From Streptomyces sp. R41 (GTDB taxonomy: Bacteria > Actinomycetota > Actinomycetes > Streptomycetales > Streptomycetaceae), in contig NZ_CP163443.1 of the NCBI RefSeq assembly GCF_041053055.1, positions 5,563,001 through 5,627,000 of the forward strand: a DNA stretch of 64,000 bases, read 5' to 3'. The notes under the pieces were generated by a model, which did no database searches, was not told the DNA's origin, and saw only the letters and a program-made list of their open reading frames with translations. Position 1 is the stretch's first letter, and each line of letters begins with the position of its first letter. The position numbers were made by a program, and so were the translations under genes. Shown in pieces: positions 36,515 to 45,218 of the stretch.

Positions 36515-37363
36515 ATGTCGTCCCATCCGGCTCAGCCCGCACAGGCTCAGGAGCCCGAGACCCCGCATCTCGACTTCCAAGGCACGACCCCGTACGAGGA
36601 CTACGTACAGGCGGATGTGCTCACCCATCTCCAGCACACCCTCTCCGACGACCCCGGAGAGATGGTCTTCCTGGTGACCACCCAGGTCATGGAGCTGTGG
36701 TTCACGGTCATCGTCCACGAGTGGGAGACGGCGGCGAACGCGCTCCGCTGCGATGACATCCCGACCGCCGTGGCCGCGCTGAAGCGGTCCGTACGCGAGC
36801 TGGAGGCGCTGAACGCGTCCTGGCGGCCGCTCTCGCAGCTCACCCCCGCCCAGTTCAACTCCTACCGCTCCGCCCTCGGCGAGGGTTCCGGCTTCCAGTC
36901 GGCCATGTACCGCCGGATGGAGTTCCTGCTCGGCGAGAAGTCCGCGTCCATGCTGGTCCCGCACCGGGGCGCGCCGCGCGTGCACGCCGAGCTGGAGAAG
37001 GCGCTGCACGAGCCGAGCCTGTACGACGAGGTGCTGCGGCTGCTTTCGCGGCGCGGGCACGCGGTCCCGTCGGCGGTGCTGGAGCGGGACGTGTCGCGGC
37101 GGTACGAGCCCTCGGAGCAGGTCGAGGCTGTGTGGACCTCCCTGTACGCGGGCCCCGAGGACGACGAACTCGCCCGCCTCGGCGAGGCGCTGACGGACGT
37201 CGCCGAGCTGGTGTGGCGCTGGCGCAATGACCATCTCGTGGCCACGCGGCGCGCGATGGGCGCGAAGGCGGGTACGGGCGGCTCCGCCGGAGTGGCCTGG
37301 CTGGAGAAGCGGGCGCAGAAGAACGTGTTCCCGGAGCTGTGGACGGCGAGGTCCCATGTCTGA
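36515..37363 (+). CDS. kynA: Tryptophan 2,3-dioxygenase
   Basis: 282 residues, preceded by AGGAGA. Family features are HLDFQGTTPYEDYVQADVLT, FLVTTQVMELWFTVIVHEWE, LSQLTPAQFNSYRSALGEGS and FQSAMYRRMEFLLGEKSASM, with the heme-ligand and substrate-pocket residues in the normal places. The heme enzyme opens the indole ring of L-tryptophan to N-formylkynurenine. Its stop overlaps the kynureninase start by eight bases, so the two are one operon. In S. coelicolor the equivalent gene is part of the described tryptophan-to-anthranilate pathway. Confidence 0.95.
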   Translation: MSSHPAQPAQAQEPETPHLDFQGTTPYEDYVQADVLTHLQHTLSDDPGEMVFLVTTQVMELWFTVIVHEWETAANALRCDDIPTAVAALKRSVRELEALNASWRPLSQLTPAQFNSYRSALGEGSGFQSAMYRRMEFLLGEKSASMLVPHRGAPRVHAELEKALHEPSLYDEVLRLLSRRGHAVPSAVLERDVSRRYEPSEQVEAVWTSLYAGPEDDELARLGEALTDVAELVWRWRNDHLVATRRAMGAKAGTGGSAGVAWLEKRAQKNVFPELWTARSHV

Positions 37364-38552
37364 GTCTGAGTCCGAGCCGGCCCTCAGGGCGGCGAAGCTG
37401 GACGCGGCCGATGAACTGGCGGGGCTGCGTGCGCAGTTCGTGCTGGACGACGTGGTGTACCTGGACGGGAACTCGCTCGGCGCGCTGCCGGTGGGGGTGC
37501 CCGGTCGGGTCGACGACGTCGTACGCCGGCAGTGGGGTGAGCTGCGTATCCGCTCCTGGGAGGAGAGCGGTTGGTGGACCGCGCCCGAGCGGATCGGTGA
37601 CCGGATCGCTCCACTGGTCGGGGCGGCGGCCGGGCAGATCGTGGTCGGTGACTCCACGAGTGTGAATGTCTTCAAGGCGCTGGTGGGGGCGGTGCGGCTG
37701 GCGGGGGACGGCCGGGATGAGATCGTCGTCGACGCGACGACGTTTCCGACGGACGGGTACATCGCGGCGTCGGCGGCGCGGCTGACGGGGTGCGAGCTGC
37801 TGCCGCTGGACCCGGCGGAGGTCCCCGGTGCGGTGGGCCCCCGTACGGCGGCGGTGTTGCTGAACCACGTCGACTACCGCACGGGCAGGTTGCACGACCT
37901 CCCCACCCTGACGGCCGCGATCCATGACGCGGGCGCGCTGGCGGTCTGGGACCTGTGCCACAGCGCGGGCGCCCTGCCGGTCGGTCTGGACGCGCACGGG
38001 GTCGACCTGGCGGTCGGCTGCACGTACAAGTACCTGAACGGCGGACCTGGTTCACCGGCGTACCTGTACGTCCGCAGCGACCTGCAATCCCGCTTCGACT
38101 CCCCGCTGCCCGGCTGGAACTCCCACGCCGACCCCTTCGGCATGAGCCCGTCGTACGCCCCGGCCGCGGGTGCGCTGCGGGGCCGGGTCGGCACGCCGGA
38201 CATCCTGTCGATGCTGGCCCTGGAAGCGGCGCTGGAGGTGTGGGACGACGTCTCGATCGACTCCGTCCGCGCCAAGTCCCTCGCCCTCACGGACTTCTTC
38301 CTCGAGTGCGTCTCCGCGTACGTCCCCGAGGGCCGGGTGGAGTCCCTGACCCCGTCCGCCCACGCGGAACGCGGCAGCCAGATCGCCTTGCGCTGCGCGG
38401 ACGCGGGCACCGTGATGAAGAGCCTGATCGAACAGGGAGTCGTGGGCGACTTCCGGCATCCCGACGTCCTGCGCTTCGGCTTCACGCCGTTGTACGTGGG
38501 CTTCGGGGATGTGGAGAGGGCGGCGCGGGTGCTGGGGGAGGAGCTGGGGTAG
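37356..38552 (+). CDS. kynU: Kynureninase
   Basis: 398 residues from ATG 37356, within the end of kynA. Fold-type I PLP enzyme: VYLDGNSLGALPVGVPGRVD at the start, STSVNVFKALVGAVRLAG, VVDATTFPTDGYIAASAA, AVWDLCHSAGALPVGLDAHG and the Schiff-base Lys225 in VGCTYKYLNGGPGSPAYLYV. It cleaves kynurenine to anthranilate and alanine, which can feed tryptophan-type precursors or antibiotic synthesis. The formamidase needed between TDO and this enzyme is probably the hydrolase at 39999. Ends just before a composite repeat element. Confidence 0.94.
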   Translation: MSESESEPALRAAKLDAADELAGLRAQFVLDDVVYLDGNSLGALPVGVPGRVDDVVRRQWGELRIRSWEESGWWTAPERIGDRIAPLVGAAAGQIVVGDSTSVNVFKALVGAVRLAGDGRDEIVVDATTFPTDGYIAASAARLTGCELLPLDPAEVPGAVGPRTAAVLLNHVDYRTGRLHDLPTLTAAIHDAGALAVWDLCHSAGALPVGLDAHGVDLAVGCTYKYLNGGPGSPAYLYVRSDLQSRFDSPLPGWNSHADPFGMSPSYAPAAGALRGRVGTPDILSMLALEAALEVWDDVSIDSVRAKSLALTDFFLECVSAYVPEGRVESLTPSAHAERGSQIALRCADAGTVMKSLIEQGVVGDFRHPDVLRFGFTPLYVGFGDVERAARVLGEELG

Positions 38553-38599
38553 CGGGCAGCTGAACGCGCACGTGCGCGTGCGCGTTTCCCCGGTGGGTG

Positions 38600-39033
38600 G
38601 CTTCGCCTTTCCGCCTTTCCGTCGGTGGGTGGGTCGGGGCCGTGCCGGTACATCCGCCCCGTCGCCGGTGGCAGATCGCTTGCCTTACATGGCTCTGCCT
38701 GTTGGCAACCACGTAAGCGACGGGGCATGTGATGTACCGGCACGGCCCCTCCCGTGCGTCGGCGGGTGCGGGTGAGTGGGGGTGTGCGTCCGCAACTGCC
38801 GCTGAGTGGGGGCGGGCGTCTGCGACTGCGGGTGCGTGGGGCGTGCGACTGCGGCTGCGTGGGGCATGCGTCCGCGATTGCGTTTCCGTGGTGGCGTGCG
38901 TCCGCAACGGTGGCTGCGTGGTGTCCGCGACTGAGGTGCGTGGGACGTGCGTCCGCGACTGTGGCTGCGTGGTGGCGTGCGTGTCTGCAACTGCGGGTCC
39001 GTGGTGGCGCGCGTCTGCGGCTGCGGGTGCATC
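38600..39033. repeat. Composite hairpin-plus-iteron element, copy 1
   Basis: Left flank (about 38600-38635), then an 18-bp outer arm GGGGCCGTGCCGGTACAT (38636-38653) with its perfect complement at 38732-38749. Inside is a second 10-bp stem (38656-38665 with 38717-38726) and a loop of about 50 bases. To the right, from about 38769 to 39033, run roughly nine degenerate units of 23-32 bp close to GGCTGCGTGGTGGCGTGCGT. A second copy in inverse orientation is at 45.95-46.35 kb. No gene can be supported in this 650-bp gap between kynU and the TetR gene. Confidence 0.75.
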
Positions 39034-39074
39034 CCACCCACCCCGCCTGCCCTCTCCAGCCCGGCCGGCAGGTC

Positions 39075-39178
39075 TTCAGCCCGTCCGGCGTTTGAGGACG
39101 AGGCCGTTCAGGCCGATGCGGGGGTCTGGGGGCGGCAGCCCCCAGGTACGGGACGGGTAGGGGCGGAGGGGGCGAAAA
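39075..39178. repeat. Dispersed mosaic repeat, copy 4
   Basis: Holds the four-part form: CCGTCCGGCGTTTGAGGACG, a GGGGGTCTGGGGGCGGCAGC hairpin block, GGGACGGGTAGGGGCGGAGG and GGGCGAAAA. It is the most complete copy and probably acts as terminator between kynU and the converging TetR gene. Confidence 0.8.
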
Positions 39179-39205
39179 CCTGCTTGCCCGCACCAGCGCG
39201 TCGGG

Positions 39206-39814
39206 TCACCCGCTGACGACGTACACGCCGGCCGCGGCAGCGGCAACCGCGGCCTCGGCGGCACGGTCGGCGGCGGCGGCATCCGGAGCCACTCCGGTCG
39301 TGAGCAAGGCGTAGTAGAGGGGCGCCGACACCGCCCGCACGACCAGTGCGGGATCGGTACCCGGCGGCAGCTCCCCCCGGGCAACCCCCTGCTCCACACA
39401 CGGCGCCCATTCGGCGACCCGCACTTCGTAGAACCTCCGCAACGCCTCCGCCGTACGCAAGTCGCACGCCCCCGCGGCGATGACCGCCCGAAACAACGCC
39501 CCCTGCCGAGGATCCGCCAACGTCCGCCGCACCAGCGCGGCATTGGCACGCAGATCCCCGAGCACGCTCCCCGTCTCCGTACGGGGAACCGACTGCTCGG
39601 CCATATCGCTGAGCAAGTCGGCGACCAGCCCCGTCACCGACCCCCACCGCCGATACACCGTCGTCTTCCCCACCTCGGCGCGCCGGGCCACATCGGCCAG
39701 ATCGAGATGCGCGAACCCCTGCTCGGCGAGTACATCCCCGGCGGCCCGCAACACGGCCGTACGGACACGGGCGGTACGCCCCCCGGGACGTACGGTGCCG
39801 GGCTCGGCGGACAT
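39206..39814 (-). CDS. TetR/AcrR-family regulator
   Basis: 202 residues. The N-terminal helix-turn-helix (about 17-62) reads AVLRAAGDVLAEQGFAHLDL then VARRAEVGKTTVYRRWGS. The C-terminal ligand domain is all-helical (LRANAALVRRTLADPRQGAL, YYALLTTGVAPDAAAADRAA). Ligand and targets are unknown. It is divergent from the formamidase-like gene, and the palindrome at 39862-39878 is a likely operator for both. Confidence 0.9.
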   Translation of the reverse strand: MSAEPGTVRPGGRTARVRTAVLRAAGDVLAEQGFAHLDLADVARRAEVGKTTVYRRWGSVTGLVADLLSDMAEQSVPRTETGSVLGDLRANAALVRRTLADPRQGALFRAVIAAGACDLRTAEALRRFYEVRVAEWAPCVEQGVARGELPPGTDPALVVRAVSAPLYYALLTTGVAPDAAAADRAAEAAVAAAAAGVYVVSG

Positions 39815-39861
39815 GACGACCTCCTTCTGCGGGCATGCGGACGCTACCCGCCAGCGTAACG

Positions 39862-39878
39862 AAACAGTTGAACCGTTT
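39862..39878. promoter_or_regulatory. Probable TetR operator
   Basis: AAACAGTTGAACCGTTT: AAAC-N-GTT-G-AAC-N-GTTT, symmetric except at the centre and two N positions. It lies 48 bp upstream of the TetR start and 121 bp upstream of the divergent hydrolase. The size and AT/GTT core are usual for TetR sites. Confidence 0.7.
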
Positions 39879-39998
39879 AACCCTCACCGAGCGTGACAAC
39901 CCCGTGTAGACGCACGTCACGGGCCTGATACCGTCCCCGCCAACGGCCGAATTCTCCCCTGGTCCGCCAAATCCGTTTCACCGCTGAGAGGTTGGAGC

Positions 39999-40943
39999 AT
40001 GCAGGACGACGACGCGGCAGCCCAGGACGACGCCGAGCGCGAGGCGGCCGTACAGCGTGACGCCGCGGAAGAGGCGTCGGCGTTCTCGCACCCGCCCGTG
40101 GACCCCGACATCACCGTGTCGTACGGCGACCACCCCGACCAGGTGATCGACTTCTACGTCCCGCGCGAGCCGGACCCCGCGGTCCTCGCCCCCCTTGTGG
40201 TCGTCCTGCACGGCGGCGCCTGGCGTGCCCCGTACGACCGCCGGCACGTCACCCCGTTCGCGGACTTCCTGGCCCGGCGCGGCTTCGCCGTGGCGAACGT
40301 CGAGTACCGCCGGGGCGCCGCGGCCCCCGAGTCGAACAGCGTCCCGATCCCGGCTCAGGGTCAGGGTGCCACGGGACCGATCGCGGGACGTTGGCCGGAC
40401 ACCTTCGACGATGTCGCGGCCGCGCTCGACGCGCTGCCCGCCCTCGTACGCCAGAAGCTCCCGCAGGCCGACGCCCGGCGCACGGTGGTCACGGGCCACT
40501 CGGCGGGTGGCCACCTGGCCCTGTGGGCCGCCGCCCGCCACCTCCTGCCCGCCGACGCCCCCTGGCGCACCGACCGGCCCGCCCCTCTGCGCGGCGTCGT
40601 CGCCCTCGCCCCGATCGCGGACTTCCAGGTCGCGGAGAAGCTCGACGTGTGCAGCGGTGCGGCACGCCAACTGCTGGGTGGGGAGGGGAAGTTCGCCGAG
40701 CGCCTGCCCTACGCCGACCCGGTGCGGCTCCTGCCCACCGGCATCGCCACCACCCTCGTACAGGGCCGCACCGACATCGTCGTCCCGCAGGCGGTCGCCG
40801 AGTCGTACGCCGACGCCGCCGCCAAGGCGGGAGAAGTGGTCGGCCTGACGCTCCTGGAGGAGGTCGGCCACTTCCCCCTGATCGACCCGGCGGCCGACGC
40901 GTGCGCCGTGGTGGCCGAGGAGATCGCCCAACTGGCCTGGTGA
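39999..40943 (+). CDS. Alpha/beta hydrolase, probable kynurenine formamidase
   Basis: 314 residues from ATG 39999. Alpha/beta-hydrolase fold with HGGAW at residues 71-75 (oxyanion hole), nucleophile Ser168 in GHSAGGH, Asp259 in QGRTDIVVP and His291 in EVGHFPL. The HGGAW form is the one seen in BNA7-type kynurenine formamidases. In S. coelicolor three linked genes, SCO3644-3646, were assigned to tryptophan-to-anthranilate catabolism, and the position matches. It would hydrolyse N-formylkynurenine to kynurenine and formate. A TetR gene and repeats separate it from kynA-kynU, so it is regulated separately. Substrate assignment is by family and context. Confidence 0.75.
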   Translation: MQDDDAAAQDDAEREAAVQRDAAEEASAFSHPPVDPDITVSYGDHPDQVIDFYVPREPDPAVLAPLVVVLHGGAWRAPYDRRHVTPFADFLARRGFAVANVEYRRGAAAPESNSVPIPAQGQGATGPIAGRWPDTFDDVAAALDALPALVRQKLPQADARRTVVTGHSAGGHLALWAAARHLLPADAPWRTDRPAPLRGVVALAPIADFQVAEKLDVCSGAARQLLGGEGKFAERLPYADPVRLLPTGIATTLVQGRTDIVVPQAVAESYADAAAKAGEVVGLTLLEEVGHFPLIDPAADACAVVAEEIAQLAW

Positions 40944-40999
40944 CGTCCAACTGCCCCGCCCGCAAGGGAACTTGCCTCCCCTTCGAGCCGCCCCGGTCA

Positions 41000-41030
41000 T
41001 ACCCGTAATACCTGAGAGCTACCTCTCAGG
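41000..41030 (+). promoter_or_regulatory. Promoter-region motif with 8-bp palindrome
   Basis: TACCCGTAATACCTGAGA (41000-41017) is followed so that CCTGAGAG and CTCTCAGG (41011-41018, 41023-41030) form a perfect inverted repeat. The same 18-bp motif with one change is at 46385, upstream of the second two-component operon. It is likely an operator or a shared promoter element. Confidence 0.6.
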
Positions 41031-41130
41031 TGAGCTCCCCAGCGGGACGCCGACGACACGTCACGGTCCGTAACTTCCCCTCCAGAGACGCCCGATGAGC
41101 GGGCGAACTGGAAGGGAAGGGCAGGACACC

Positions 41131-42273
41131 ATGGGATTCCGGGCGAGGCCGAGCGCGAGGGGAAGAGCGGACCGATCCGCCGACTCGACGTCGCCCGCGA
41201 CGGAGCGGCGGGGACGGGAGCAGGCAGCGCCGGAGGGGCTGGGGCAGCAGGGGGCGGAGGCGTCGGGCGCGGGGGAGCCGACGGCTGCGGGAGTCGGAGC
41301 GGCGGGGCGAGGGTCCGGCCGAGGCGGGGGCCGAGTCGTCCGGCGTCTGCGTCGTGCGCTGCTCGCCGCGCTCGTCATGGGCGCCGTCGTCGTCCCCGTG
41401 TCCGCCGCCGCCCGGCCCCGGATCCCCGCCCCGGCGCCCGCGGTTCTCGCTCCGGTGACGGCATCGACCCTGGACGAGGCGTACGCGGCCAACCGTGCCA
41501 ATGCCGCGGAGGCGGCTCGCATGGCCGCGGACCACGGCGACCGCACCCGCGCCGCCGCCGACCGCGCCATGGCCGTCCCCTCCCGCCGCTTCCTCTCCTT
41601 CGACGGCCGCGGCTCAGGCCAAGCCGTCGAGGTCTTCGGCGACTTTGCCCACGCCGACCGGGTGGCCGTTCTGGTCCCCGGTTCCGACACCACCTTGGAG
41701 ACCTACGGCCGCTTCCGTGCCGGCGCCCTCGCCCTGCACGACCGACTCGGCCCGCGCACAGCCGTCGTCGCCTGGCTCGGCTATGAGACTCCGGGCACGG
41801 TGAGCACCACGGTCATGACGACGGGCCGGGCAGAGGACGCGGCCCCCCGCTTGAAGGGGTTCATACGCGAACTGCGCGGCGTCGTCGGCCGGTCGGCGCA
41901 CCTGTCCCTGCTGTGCCACTCGTACGGCACGGTGGTCTGCGGCCGCGCCGCGCAGGGCCTGGACGCCGACGACATCGCCCTCCTCGGCAGCCCGGGCACC
42001 GGCGCGGACTCCGCGGCGGCGGTGCACACGTCCGCCCGCGTCTGGGCGGCGCGGGGCGCCGACGACTGGGTCGCGAACGTCCCGCACGCGAGCGCCGACC
42101 TCTTCGGCACCACCATCGGCTTCGGCACCGACCCCGTGTCCCCCGCCTTCGGCGCCCACGTCTTCGCGGCGGGCGGCGGCGGCCACAGCGACTACTTCAA
42201 GCCGGGCTCGGTGTCCCTGGACAACCTCGCCCGCATCGTCCTCGGCGAGACCTCGGAGGTGACCCGTGCGTGA
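41131..42273 (+). CDS. Secreted alpha/beta hydrolase (DUF1023 type)
   Basis: 380 residues from ATG 41131 after a purine-rich stretch; upstream ATG codons are not family-like. A long Gly/Arg-rich start precedes a hydrophobic helix (ALLAALVMGAVVVPVSAAA, near 85-105) that is a signal peptide or anchor. The DUF1023 domain has AVLVPGSDTTLETYGRFRAG, Ser264 in CHSYGTVVCG, and His in GGGGHSDYF. It probably acts on an extracellular ester or amide. It is first of an overlapping operon with acyltransferase, sensor kinase and response regulator; an eight-base overlap couples the next gene. Confidence 0.8.
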   Translation: MGFRARPSARGRADRSADSTSPATERRGREQAAPEGLGQQGAEASGAGEPTAAGVGAAGRGSGRGGGRVVRRLRRALLAALVMGAVVVPVSAAARPRIPAPAPAVLAPVTASTLDEAYAANRANAAEAARMAADHGDRTRAAADRAMAVPSRRFLSFDGRGSGQAVEVFGDFAHADRVAVLVPGSDTTLETYGRFRAGALALHDRLGPRTAVVAWLGYETPGTVSTTVMTTGRAEDAAPRLKGFIRELRGVVGRSAHLSLLCHSYGTVVCGRAAQGLDADDIALLGSPGTGADSAAAVHTSARVWAARGADDWVANVPHASADLFGTTIGFGTDPVSPAFGAHVFAAGGGGHSDYFKPGSVSLDNLARIVLGETSEVTRA

Positions 42274-43573
42274 GTTGAGTCTGCGTGAGCCCCGCCGTCG
42301 GGAAGGTGCACGGGCCGCCGCTCCCGGCACACGGGCGGGTGTGCCTCGCATATGGGCGGGAGCACGCGGCGGTATGCGTGCGGCGGTGCACGGCTTGCGT
42401 GACGGAGCCCGCCGGATCGACGAGGTCACCCCGGCGGAGCGCGACCGCGCCGTGGACGCTCTGCGCGCCCTTGCCATCCTCGGCGTCGTCCTCGGCCACT
42501 GGCTGGTGACGGCCCTGGTCGCGGACGGCGGCGCGCTGCACACGGCGAGCCCGCTGCAGCACATGCCCTGGCTGGCCCCGATTTCCTGGGTGTTCCAGAC
42601 GCTCGCCGTGTTCTTCCTGGTGGGCGGCCATGTGGCGACGAAGAGCTATGCGTCGACGGGGGCGCGCGGTACGACATACGGGCAGTGGCTGCGTGCCCGC
42701 CTGAGCCGTCTCTTCAAGCCGGTGGCGGCGGTGCTGACGCTGTGGACGGTCGCCACAGCCTGCCTGCTCGTGTCGGGCGCGGACTTCGAGACCGTTCACA
42801 CGCTGGTGAAGCTGGCCCTGTCCCCGCTCTGGTTCCTCGTGGTCTTCGCGGTATTGACTGCGGTGACCCCCCTGGTGATGCGTATCAACCCGCTGTGGCC
42901 GCTGGCCGTCGTTCTCCATGTGGACCTCATTCGCTTCGGCCTCGGCGGCCCGTCCTGGCTCGGCTGGGTGAACGTCGCGGCGGGCTGGCTGGTGCCGTAC
43001 ACCCTGGGCGCGGCCTGGACGCGCGGCGAGCTGGACCGGCGGCGCGCGGGCTGGGTGCTGTTGACCGGCGGCGCGGCCGCGACGGCGGCGCTGGTGGCGT
43101 GGGCCGGTTATCCCGCCTCGATGGTCGGCGTCCCGGGCGCGGCGGTCTCCAACCTGAACCCGCCGACGCTGGCCGCCGTCACCTTCGGCCTGGCCCAGTG
43201 CGGCCTCGCCCTGCTGCTGCGCGAGCCGTTGCGCCGGGTGATGCGGCGCCCCCTGGCCTGGGCGGGGACAGCTTTCGCCAATCTCTCCGCGATGACGATA
43301 TTCCTGTGGCACCAGACCTCGATGATGGCGGTCACCGCCCTGGGTCTCCTCGCAGGCCGTCTCCCCGGCCTGCACACCATCCCGGACGGGCTGGGCTGGG
43401 TGGCCGCCCGGCTGGCCTGGCTCCCCGTCTTCGTCCTGGCCCTCGCCGTCTGCTGGTCCGCCTTTCGCACCTACGAACAGGGTCCCCGCCGCCGCACCGG
43501 CCGCCCGTCCCGAGTCGTCCGCGTCCACCGCCGCCCGGGCCCGGCGGGAGTGAAGGCGACCCCTCGTGCCTAG
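42266..43573 (+). CDS. Membrane acyltransferase (acyltransferase 3 family)
   Basis: 435 residues from GTG 42266, after CGGAGG, overlapping the previous stop by eight bases. About ten membrane segments. The start of the domain has RDRAVDALRALAILGVVLGH with the conserved His, then FQTLAVFFLVGGHVATKSYA, FLWHQTSMMAVTALGLLAGR and the RLSRLFKPV stretch. Family members O-acetylate or acylate sugars, lipids or antibiotics at the membrane. The donor/acceptor is unknown. Linked to a secreted hydrolase and a sensor kinase, it may take part in a cell-envelope response. Confidence 0.82.
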   Translation: MRELSLREPRRREGARAAAPGTRAGVPRIWAGARGGMRAAVHGLRDGARRIDEVTPAERDRAVDALRALAILGVVLGHWLVTALVADGGALHTASPLQHMPWLAPISWVFQTLAVFFLVGGHVATKSYASTGARGTTYGQWLRARLSRLFKPVAAVLTLWTVATACLLVSGADFETVHTLVKLALSPLWFLVVFAVLTAVTPLVMRINPLWPLAVVLHVDLIRFGLGGPSWLGWVNVAAGWLVPYTLGAAWTRGELDRRRAGWVLLTGGAAATAALVAWAGYPASMVGVPGAAVSNLNPPTLAAVTFGLAQCGLALLLREPLRRVMRRPLAWAGTAFANLSAMTIFLWHQTSMMAVTALGLLAGRLPGLHTIPDGLGWVAARLAWLPVFVLALAVCWSAFRTYEQGPRRRTGRPSRVVRVHRRPGPAGVKATPRA

Positions 43574-45218
43574 GGTTGACCACGTGACCAGCGAGGAGCA
43601 CCGGGACCCGAACAGCGAGCCCTTCATGCCTCCCACACCTCCCATGTCCCAGGGCCCCGAGCTCGATCCGCAGGACGCCGCGGACAATCCCGAGCCGCGG
43701 GACGCACTGCGCAGGTCCCCCCGTCAGGAAGCCAAGCGCAAGTCCACTCCTCAGGAAGTGACGGGCAACCGCAACCGACGGAAAGCCTCCGCCAACGTCG
43801 CATCCCCCGAGGCCCGTCCCACCCCTACAACCCCTTCCACCCCTACCACCCGCCCCGCCCGCGCACACGGCGTCAGTGCTCTGGTGCGCGCGGCCCTGAG
43901 CGATCTCGCGTCCCCGTCGGCCGCGCCTCTGCCGCCGTTGTCCCGGCCCCGGTGGCTGCGCTGGCTGCCGCATGTCGTGGTGTGCTGGATCGCCCTCGGG
44001 GTCGCGCTCGCCGGCGCGGACGATCTGAGCAGCAACTATCACCTGGGCTCTGGGCTGGGCACGGTGACCGGGCTCGCGCAGGGCGTGGCGATCGCCCTGG
44101 CCCTGTGGCGGCCCGTTCCGGCCTGGTGGCTCTCGCTGGCCGCGACTGCCGTGGCCGCCGTGGCCGCGCGCTCGCACATGGCGGTGGGGGTCGCGCCCCC
44201 GGGCGGCCTCGACTGGCCGTGGAGCCCGCCCGCGATCATCGCGCACGCCTTCGTGCTCTTCTTCCTCGCCCTGCGGGTACCCACGCGGGTGGCCGTCGGC
44301 GCGCTGTCCTTGAGCGCCCTGACCACGTACTTCGTGCAAGGCCTGATCGGCGGGCAGGTCTACCGCGCGACGGGACTGCTGGCGGTCGTCGTCTTCGCCG
44401 CCGTAGTCCTTCTCGGCACCGCCCTCCGAGGCCGCCGGGAGGCTCGTACGCAGCTGGTCGAGCAGGCCTCGCTGACCGAGGAGGAGCGCGCCCGCCGCAC
44501 GCTTCTGGAGGAGCGCAGCCGTATCGCGCGCGAGCTGCACGACGTGGTCGCCCACCACATGTCGGTGATCTCCATCCAGGCCCAGGTCGCCCCGCACCTG
44601 GTCGAGAACCCCACCGAGGAGCTGAGGGAGAACCTGGAGGGCATCCGGCAGAACGCGCTGGAGGCGCTGACCGAGCTGCGCCGCGTCCTGGGTGTACTGC
44701 GCTCGGAGAACCCCGAGGACCCGTACGGCCTCGGTGCGGGCACGGGCGCCGCCCCGGACTCCCCGCAGCCCACGCTCGACCGCCTCGACGCCCTCGTCGA
44801 GAACACCCGGGCCGCCGGGCTGGACGTGACCACGGAGATCACCGGCGAGCAGCTCCCCCTCGCACCCGGCGTGGAGCTGTCGGCGTACCGGATCATCCAG
44901 GAGGCGCTGAGCAACGCCCTGCGGCACGCGCCCGGTTCCGCGGTCCGCGTCGAGCTCTGGCACTTCCCGCGCGGCCTTCAGGTGCGGGTCGTCAACTCGA
45001 GACCCGAGCGTCCTGCCCCGCCGTCCCCGGGCGCTGGGCACGGTCTGCTCGGCATGCGCGAGCGGGTGGCGATGCTCGGTGGCACCCTCGTGACCTCGGA
45101 GACGTCGTGCGGCGGCTTCGCGGTAGCGGCTTTTCTGCCCCGCAACGGCACCGCTCCCACCGACGACGACTCCACCGACGACAACTCCACAGGCCCGACA
45201 GGAGAAGAGACCCCATGA
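43566..45218 (+). CDS. NarL-type sensor histidine kinase 1
   Basis: 550 residues from GTG 43566, overlapping the acyltransferase stop; GTG 43584 is an alternative. The N-terminal ~130 residues are Pro-rich and unusual for the family. About five membrane segments follow (to about 285). The HisKA_3 domain has RSRIARELHDVVAHHMSVIS with phospho-acceptor His325, then the HATPase domain with ELSAYRIIQEALSNALRHAP and GHGLLGMRERVAMLGG. It partners response regulator 1, overlapping it as ATGA. The signal may relate to the cell envelope given the linked hydrolase and acyltransferase. Confidence 0.9.
   Translation: MPRVDHVTSEEHRDPNSEPFMPPTPPMSQGPELDPQDAADNPEPRDALRRSPRQEAKRKSTPQEVTGNRNRRKASANVASPEARPTPTTPSTPTTRPARAHGVSALVRAALSDLASPSAAPLPPLSRPRWLRWLPHVVVCWIALGVALAGADDLSSNYHLGSGLGTVTGLAQGVAIALALWRPVPAWWLSLAATAVAAVAARSHMAVGVAPPGGLDWPWSPPAIIAHAFVLFFLALRVPTRVAVGALSLSALTTYFVQGLIGGQVYRATGLLAVVVFAAVVLLGTALRGRREARTQLVEQASLTEEERARRTLLEERSRIARELHDVVAHHMSVISIQAQVAPHLVENPTEELRENLEGIRQNALEALTELRRVLGVLRSENPEDPYGLGAGTGAAPDSPQPTLDRLDALVENTRAAGLDVTTEITGEQLPLAPGVELSAYRIIQEALSNALRHAPGSAVRVELWHFPRGLQVRVVNSRPERPAPPSPGAGHGLLGMRERVAMLGGTLVTSETSCGGFAVAAFLPRNGTAPTDDDSTDDNSTGPTGEETP

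Noticed and set aside
38571..38600. Z-DNA-like GCGCACGTGCGCGTGCGCG run as a replication or regulatory origin
   Set aside because: Short alternating purine-pyrimidine runs are expected at this GC content and there are no DnaA boxes or partners.
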